From positions 434,001-498,000 of the forward strand of contig CBDDED010000003.1 in assembly GCA_965226825.1 (NCBI GenBank): 64,000 nucleotides of DNA. The letters are read 5' to 3'. The notes beneath the pieces are model-generated. The model worked only from the letters and a program-made list of their open reading frames with translations, did not search any database and was not told the DNA's origin. This DNA comes from Io17-Chloro-G2 sp965226825 (GTDB taxonomy: Bacteria; Chloroflexota; Dehalococcoidia; Lucifugimonadales; UBA3495). Both the position numbers and the translations under genes were made by a program. Positions 59,767 through 64,000 of this stretch are shown in pieces; position 1 is the stretch's first letter, and every line of letters begins with the position of its first letter.

Positions 59767-60564
59767 TCAGTAGTGTATGGCTCGGCCGTTGCCGCCGGAG
59801 GTTGCTATGGCATCCCCGGTAATCGCCACGGACTTGGGGGAGGCCAAAAAGGTTACCACGTAGGCAATCTCTTCCGCGTCGACCATCCGCCCGATGGAAA
59901 TGTTGGACGCCATATTCTTCTCCGCTTCTGCTGCAGATATACCCTGGGCTTGCATTTGGGCTTCTACCATTGCGGCGGTGCGCTCGGTGCGGGTGAGTCC
60001 CGGGTGGACCACGCTAACGTTAATGCCCAAGGGGCCCAGTTCGTCGGCCAGGTTCTTGGTCATAGCAGCTACCGACACGTTGCGCATGCTCCCGATGATA
60101 GTCCCGGACTGCCGGGCAGCCATTCCGCTGAGATTGATAATGCGCCCCCAGCCCCTGCCGGCCATGTAGGGCGCCACCTCTCTGGCGCAGCGCAGGTAGC
60201 CCAATACCTTGGTGTTCATGTCGTCCCAGAAGCTCTCTTCGGTGATTTCCGCCAGGCGTGGCGCCGGTCCTCCGCCCACCTTGGCCGCGCCGTTCACCAG
60301 GATGTCCAGGTGTCCAAGTTCCCGTGCGGCTTCCTGCACCATGTCTCGCACCGATCCGTCGTCACTGGTGTCCGCGGTAATCACCACGTACTTGGCCCCG
60401 GTCTCCTGTCCCAGTTCGGCGGCGGTTTGTTCCAGGGCCTCCCGCCCCCTGGACACCAGGGCGACGTCGACCCCTTCTCGGCCGAATTCCCGGGCGATCG
60501 CTTTGCCTATTCCCCGGCTGCCCCCGGTGATAATAGCTGTCTTCCCTCTCAACTCCAGGTCCAT
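59767..60564 (-). CDS. SDR-fold protein without the YxxxK catalytic pair
   Basis: Encodes 265 residues; GAGGAG precedes ATG 60564. The Rossmann half is normal (IITGGSRGIGKAIA, LVNGAAKVGGGP) and Ser146 is in INLSGMAAR. The place for Tyr-x3-Lys reads SMRNVSVAAMTK, so both catalytic residues are replaced. The later NVSVVHPGLTRTER is typical of SDRs. It belongs to a known group with RN in place of the Tyr motif, and is either an unusual reductase or a non-enzymatic binder. NADP use is suggested by VSRGREAL. Confidence 0.9.
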   Translation of the reverse strand: MDLELRGKTAIITGGSRGIGKAIAREFGREGVDVALVSRGREALEQTAAELGQETGAKYVVITADTSDDGSVRDMVQEAARELGHLDILVNGAAKVGGGPAPRLAEITEESFWDDMNTKVLGYLRCAREVAPYMAGRGWGRIINLSGMAARQSGTIIGSMRNVSVAAMTKNLADELGPLGINVSVVHPGLTRTERTAAMVEAQMQAQGISAAEAEKNMASNISIGRMVDAEEIAYVVTFLASPKSVAITGDAIATSGGNGRAIHY

Positions 60565-60745
60565 GTCTCATCTCCTCAGGTCTAGTGGCGATGGGGCCGG
60601 ATGCCCCTATACTCCGGGCCAGTGTATTTAAGGCTAAGCCCCGTGGCAACCCTGTTGTTTGTCCGTGGGCGGCACCATGGCTGGTATAATCGCACGCATC
60701 CTGCCCTTAGGATTATTATTAGGAAATAGGATTGGAGAATTAGCC

Positions 60746-61324
60746 ATGAATTACTGCCCCCGGTGCGGCAGCAAACTAGGGTCGAAGTTCGACGGCGGGC
60801 GGGACCGCCCCGCATGCCTGGCCGCCGGATGCGGGTTCATACATTTTGGAGACCACTCCATCGGTTGCGGCGCCGTAGTGTTGCGCGATGGCAAGGCCTT
60901 GCTGATCCAGAGAGGCATCAACCCCAACCGCGGATCGTGGCAAATTCCGGGGGGGTACGTGGAGTCTGACGAGGAGATTATCCGCGCGGTGGAGAGGGAG
61001 GTTATGGAGGAGGCTGGCATCGTCGCCAAGTTTTCCGACGTAATCGGGGTACGTCACTCTGTCGGCGCCCCATCAGCTAACGTTTACGTTGTCTTCAGGT
61101 TGGACCTGGTCTCTGGGGAGCCCCGGTTCGACGGTCAGGAAACCATCGGCGCCGGCTTCTTCGACCAGGATGAGATCAGCCGGATGGAACAGGTGCAGGG
61201 ATTCTCTGCATGGTCAATCCAGCGGGCCCTAGAATTGCCCAGGAACGCCGGCATGTCCCTGGACCAAACCGACCTGACCCGAAGCCGCCCCGGATGGACC
61301 CTTTTTGGTGTCGACCAACGCTGA
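60746..61324 (+). CDS. Nudix hydrolase with N-terminal zinc ribbon
   Basis: Encodes 192 residues from ATG 60746 (GGAG eight bases upstream). The first 25 residues form a zinc ribbon with CPRC and later CLAAGC. The Nudix box GYVESDEEIIRAVEREVMEEAGI fits Gx5Ex7REUxEExGU. The combination is that of NADH-pyrophosphatase-like or ADP-ribose/NUDT14-like hydrolases. It cleaves a nucleoside diphosphate linked to another group. The exact substrate is open. Confidence 0.93.
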   Translation: MNYCPRCGSKLGSKFDGGRDRPACLAAGCGFIHFGDHSIGCGAVVLRDGKALLIQRGINPNRGSWQIPGGYVESDEEIIRAVEREVMEEAGIVAKFSDVIGVRHSVGAPSANVYVVFRLDLVSGEPRFDGQETIGAGFFDQDEISRMEQVQGFSAWSIQRALELPRNAGMSLDQTDLTRSRPGWTLFGVDQR

Positions 61325-61401
61325 GGAGACATAAGAAACGCCTGGAACGAACGGCCGGACCGGCCTTCGACGCTTAAGAGTTGCGCTCAGGAGGTGCAAT
61401 G

Positions 61402-62100
61402 ATGTGCGGAAGGTATGCACTCACGTCCAACCTGGACGAATTGCAGGCATCTTTCAAATTTGAAGCCCGGGACTTGGAATACCGGCCCAAGTTCAACATA
61501 GCGCCAACCCAACAAAGCCTGGTCGTGACCAACGAAGGCACCCGCAGCGCGGAGTACATGCGTTGGGGCCTGCTGCCGTTTTGGGCCAAGGACGCCAAAG
61601 CCGGCGCCAGAATGATCAACGCCGTGGGAGAAACCGCCAGCGCCAAGCCGGCGTTTCGCGCCGCCTTCCGGAAACGGCGATGCCTGGTTCCGGCCAACGG
61701 GTTTTTCGAATGGAGGAAGGAGGGAAAGGCGAGGATTCCCAACTATTTTTTCTTGACGAACCATGCCCCTTTCGCTTTCGCTGGGCTTTGGGAGACCTGG
61801 AAATCGCCCGACGGCGAGCGCATCAAGTCATTCACCATCCTCACCACCAAGGCCAATCAACTCATCCAGCCCATCCACGACCGGATGCCGGTGATTCTAT
61901 CCGGCGAAACGCAGGCCCTGTGGTTGGACCCCATGACGGAGGACACCGAAATCCTGGGTAAGCTGCTGGCGCCTGCCCCCGACGAAGATTTGGAGGTATA
62001 CCAGGTTTCCAACCTGGTAAATTCCCCCAAAAACAATGGACCCGAGTGTATCCAACAGGTTGCCGGAGCGGCCGATACCATTGCGCCTCGGTTGCTGTGA
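61402..62100 (+). CDS. SRAP-domain abasic-site DNA-protein crosslink protein (YedK/HMCES)
   Basis: Encodes 232 residues. Two adjacent ATGs follow AGGAGG; the second (61402) is chosen because the catalytic Cys must be residue 2 (MCGRYAL). Further motifs: FNIAPTQQ, MRWGLLPFWAKD, MINAVGETA (usually NARAET, so the Arg is Val here), RRCLVPANGFFEW with the key Glu, and PIHDRMPVIL with the His. SRAP proteins bind abasic sites in single-stranded DNA through Cys2 and shield them at replication forks. Confidence 0.93.
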   Translation: MCGRYALTSNLDELQASFKFEARDLEYRPKFNIAPTQQSLVVTNEGTRSAEYMRWGLLPFWAKDAKAGARMINAVGETASAKPAFRAAFRKRRCLVPANGFFEWRKEGKARIPNYFFLTNHAPFAFAGLWETWKSPDGERIKSFTILTTKANQLIQPIHDRMPVILSGETQALWLDPMTEDTEILGKLLAPAPDEDLEVYQVSNLVNSPKNNGPECIQQVAGAADTIAPRLL

Positions 62101-62299
62101 CGGGAGAGCTGACCAGCCGGTCCCACTGTGCATACACTCACCTTGATGCTTGATACAACCCACTCCAGGCGGTATCCTGTCCCCAACATTCTTGGGTCCA
62201 ACGGTATCGAAAACCACCATATGAGCCATATTCTGGAGTTATTATCCGATCAGCCGGGTGGCGGGCCGGAGGCAGATAATCGATCGAGGGGGTTACCAA

Positions 62300-63745
62300 A
62301 TGGCGGAATCGAAAAACCATACGCCAACCAACGGGACCATTGCCAATAATGGCATGCCGTTGAACGGAGCCACTCTACCCCACGACGCCGAAATGGCTTG
62401 GCGGGAGGCCCAGGGGGCGTCTCAGATCGGCCCCTTCGAATACGTGCCTCCCATGGGTTTCCGCGAGTACTGGTACCCCGGGGTCCACAAGAAGGACGTG
62501 GGCACCAAGAAACCTGTTTGCGTCAAGATGCTGGGAGAGGACATAGTTTTCTTCCGCGGCAAGGCCGATAAGGTCTACGCTATGTTCGATTGGTGCCCTC
62601 ACCGCAGTGCCAGGCTGTCCCAAGGGGAATCGGTTTTCCCCGGAACGATTACCTGCGAGTACCACGGATACACCTTTGACGGCCAGGGCGAATGCGTGGC
62701 CGGTTTGATCGACTCTCCGAATACTCCCATGGTGGGGAAGATGAAGGGCCGTTCCTACCCTACTGAGGAATACGGCGGAGTGGTCTACGTCTGGATGGGA
62801 GAGACCGAACCCGTGCCGCTGGAGGAAGACCTTCCTCCGGAAATACTGGACTCCCGCAACCATTGGTATCACCATTCCTCGGTTTGGGACGCTAACTGGA
62901 CCGAGCCGGTCAACCAGGGCATCGACTACCATGAAGCCTATCTGCATCGAAGGATGTTCAACTACATGGGCGGTTGGACCAAGCCCTGGAAGTTCAAATT
63001 TCACGGCCTGCTCAGCAAGGAGTTGCCATTCTTCCGCCCCAGGTTGGCCAACTACGGCGGGATAAAGATTACCTATGCCGACGACAAGCGGTTCGTCAGC
63101 AACCCGGTCAGCCCAAAATTCGGCGGAGACTATCACGCCGGGGTCAACCACACCTGGCCGAAGAAACGCTGGTACCAGTTCCTGCCAAAACGGAAGCAAG
63201 CCGGGCAATTGACCGGGGGCGTCCCCCAGACCAGCCTCCTGGGAATCCCCAGCTTTGCCCACGGCATGGAGTTACCTGCAAAGATACGGGTTGGCGGCGG
63301 CAGCGAGAAGCCGGCCATCAGCCTGCACCTGCGCTGGATGGTGCCGATGACTTTCGACAACTGCCGGGTCTGGAGCTACACCATCGGCCGCCGGCCCAAG
63401 ACCGCGTTGGGGCGGATGTACAAATACCTCTGGTACCGCCTGTGGCGGAAACCCAACACCATCACACGGGTTAACGAATGGGAGGACCTGGTCACTTTCC
63501 AGACCGACCGGCTCCGGTTCGACATTCCTCAAAAGCTGAGCATTCTGGACACGGAAGTAATCTACTTCCGCCGTCACCTGGCCCAGAGGAGCCGGGATTT
63601 CCAAAGGCTGGGCGGGACCTACGGCTCGAATCACCCACCCACCCGCACGGGCGATGAGTGGAAGGCGCTTCAACAGGAAACCGCGCCGGAAGAACCGGTC
63701 CGCCAGGAAATCCCTCAACATCCCGTGCCAACTGCCGCAGACTAG
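62300..63745 (+). CDS. Rieske non-heme iron aromatic-ring oxygenase, large subunit
   Basis: Encodes 481 residues from ATG 62300 (GAGGGGG seven bases upstream). The Rieske site has Cys99 and His101 (WCPHRS) and Cys119 and His122 (CEYHGYTF). The mononuclear iron site is suggested by NQGIDYHEAYLHR. Long aromatic-rich C-terminal regions follow. It oxygenates an aromatic or other ring using electrons from a reductase that is not in this window. The next gene is a LigB-like ring-cleavage dioxygenase, so both likely act on one aromatic compound. Confidence 0.92.
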   Translation: MAESKNHTPTNGTIANNGMPLNGATLPHDAEMAWREAQGASQIGPFEYVPPMGFREYWYPGVHKKDVGTKKPVCVKMLGEDIVFFRGKADKVYAMFDWCPHRSARLSQGESVFPGTITCEYHGYTFDGQGECVAGLIDSPNTPMVGKMKGRSYPTEEYGGVVYVWMGETEPVPLEEDLPPEILDSRNHWYHHSSVWDANWTEPVNQGIDYHEAYLHRRMFNYMGGWTKPWKFKFHGLLSKELPFFRPRLANYGGIKITYADDKRFVSNPVSPKFGGDYHAGVNHTWPKKRWYQFLPKRKQAGQLTGGVPQTSLLGIPSFAHGMELPAKIRVGGGSEKPAISLHLRWMVPMTFDNCRVWSYTIGRRPKTALGRMYKYLWYRLWRKPNTITRVNEWEDLVTFQTDRLRFDIPQKLSILDTEVIYFRRHLAQRSRDFQRLGGTYGSNHPPTRTGDEWKALQQETAPEEPVRQEIPQHPVPTAAD

Positions 63746-63811
63746 TACACTTACAGGACCAAGCCAGGGATTCTGCACCGGAAACATGCGAGTGGACTGG
63801 AGGTTGAAGCT

Positions 63812-64000
63812 ATGGGCGAGACGCTAGGCATCGGTATGACCCACTATCCGGGGCCCATGTGGGGCAAACCCCAGGGCAACACTTGGACCCAGCAAATCCG
63901 GAAAGTGCTAACCAGCAGGCAGGTCCCGGAACACATGAAGGACCCCAAGAACTGGCCGTCAGCCATGCAGGACGAGTGGGAGCATGAGTTGGAACGAGCG
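63812..64000 (+). CDS. LigB-like extradiol ring-cleavage dioxygenase (3' partial)
   Basis: The first 63 codons are present; the gene continues past the window. GGAGG lies eight bases before ATG 63812. The start reads MGETLGIGMTHYPGPMWG and continues with the KDPKNWPSAMQDEW segment. It resembles the opening of class III extradiol dioxygenases annotated as LigB-like, where the early His is an iron ligand. Identification rests on this short N-terminus. The gap to the Rieske gene is 66 bases, so they are probably one operon. Confidence 0.7.
   Translation, partial: MGETLGIGMTHYPGPMWGKPQGNTWTQQIRKVLTSRQVPEHMKDPKNWPSAMQDEWEHELERA

Overview
The window is a gene-dense stretch of a GC-rich bacterial chromosome (by eye near 58-60 % GC). 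It contains about 60 protein genes, no recognisable RNA gene and no insertion sequence. The mix of genes suggests a heterotrophic, possibly SAR202/Dehalococcoidia-like member of the Chloroflexota. It includes several luciferase-like flavin monooxygenases, CoA-transferases, small VOC and ABM proteins, metal-dependent hydrolases, Rieske and other aromatic-ring dioxygenases, and a 2-oxoacid:ferredoxin-type oxidoreductase. That taxonomic placement is inference from gene content only; there is no rRNA or marker phylogeny here.

Layout. 1-1884: the 3' part of a cysteinyl-tRNA synthetase gene that continues in frame into a family 2 glycosyltransferase domain. 2380-8738: an LRR surface protein, a MeaB-type GTPase, a DUF429 protein and an NfeD-SPFH membrane protease pair. 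9015-13326: a self-contained operon with a sigma70-like promoter, a FadR-type palindrome at the regulator start, a GntR/FCD regulator, the three genes of an oxalate-oxidoreductase-type enzyme (fused gamma-delta, alpha, beta) and a strong terminator. 13.4-26.8 kb: VOC proteins, two nuclease-fold proteins, an alpha-hydroxyacid oxidase, an alpha/beta hydrolase, TenA, an acyl-CoA synthetase, a toxin-antitoxin locus whose Doc toxin has an in-frame stop, an aminotransferase, thioredoxin-fold proteins and an MFS carrier. 27.0-46.9 kb: catabolic genes, including three flavin monooxygenases, a desaturase, a phosphotriesterase-like hydrolase, an isochorismatase-like hydrolase, an amidohydrolase, a zinc alcohol dehydrogenase, an LsrF-like aldolase, a LUD protein, gentisate-dioxygenase-like and CoA-transferase genes, and a prolyl oligopeptidase.

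47-64 kb: an agmatinase-like enzyme, a GMC oxidoreductase, hydrolases, a 1.1-kb repeat-rich spacer with two kinds of inverted-repeat element, a duplicated aldolase-ABM pair with the scar of a lost monooxygenase between the copies, a RidA-like protein, SDR, Nudix and SRAP proteins, and a Rieske oxygenase followed by the start of a LigB-like ring-cleavage dioxygenase.

The most notable observation is at 57076-57684. A DsbA/FrnE-type oxidoreductase has an in-frame TGA exactly where the first cysteine of the CxxC active site belongs. The frame stays intact to the end, and a hairpin with a G-rich apical loop starts right after the TGA. This is a good candidate selenoprotein (UPFC active site) that ordinary gene calling would truncate or call a pseudogene.
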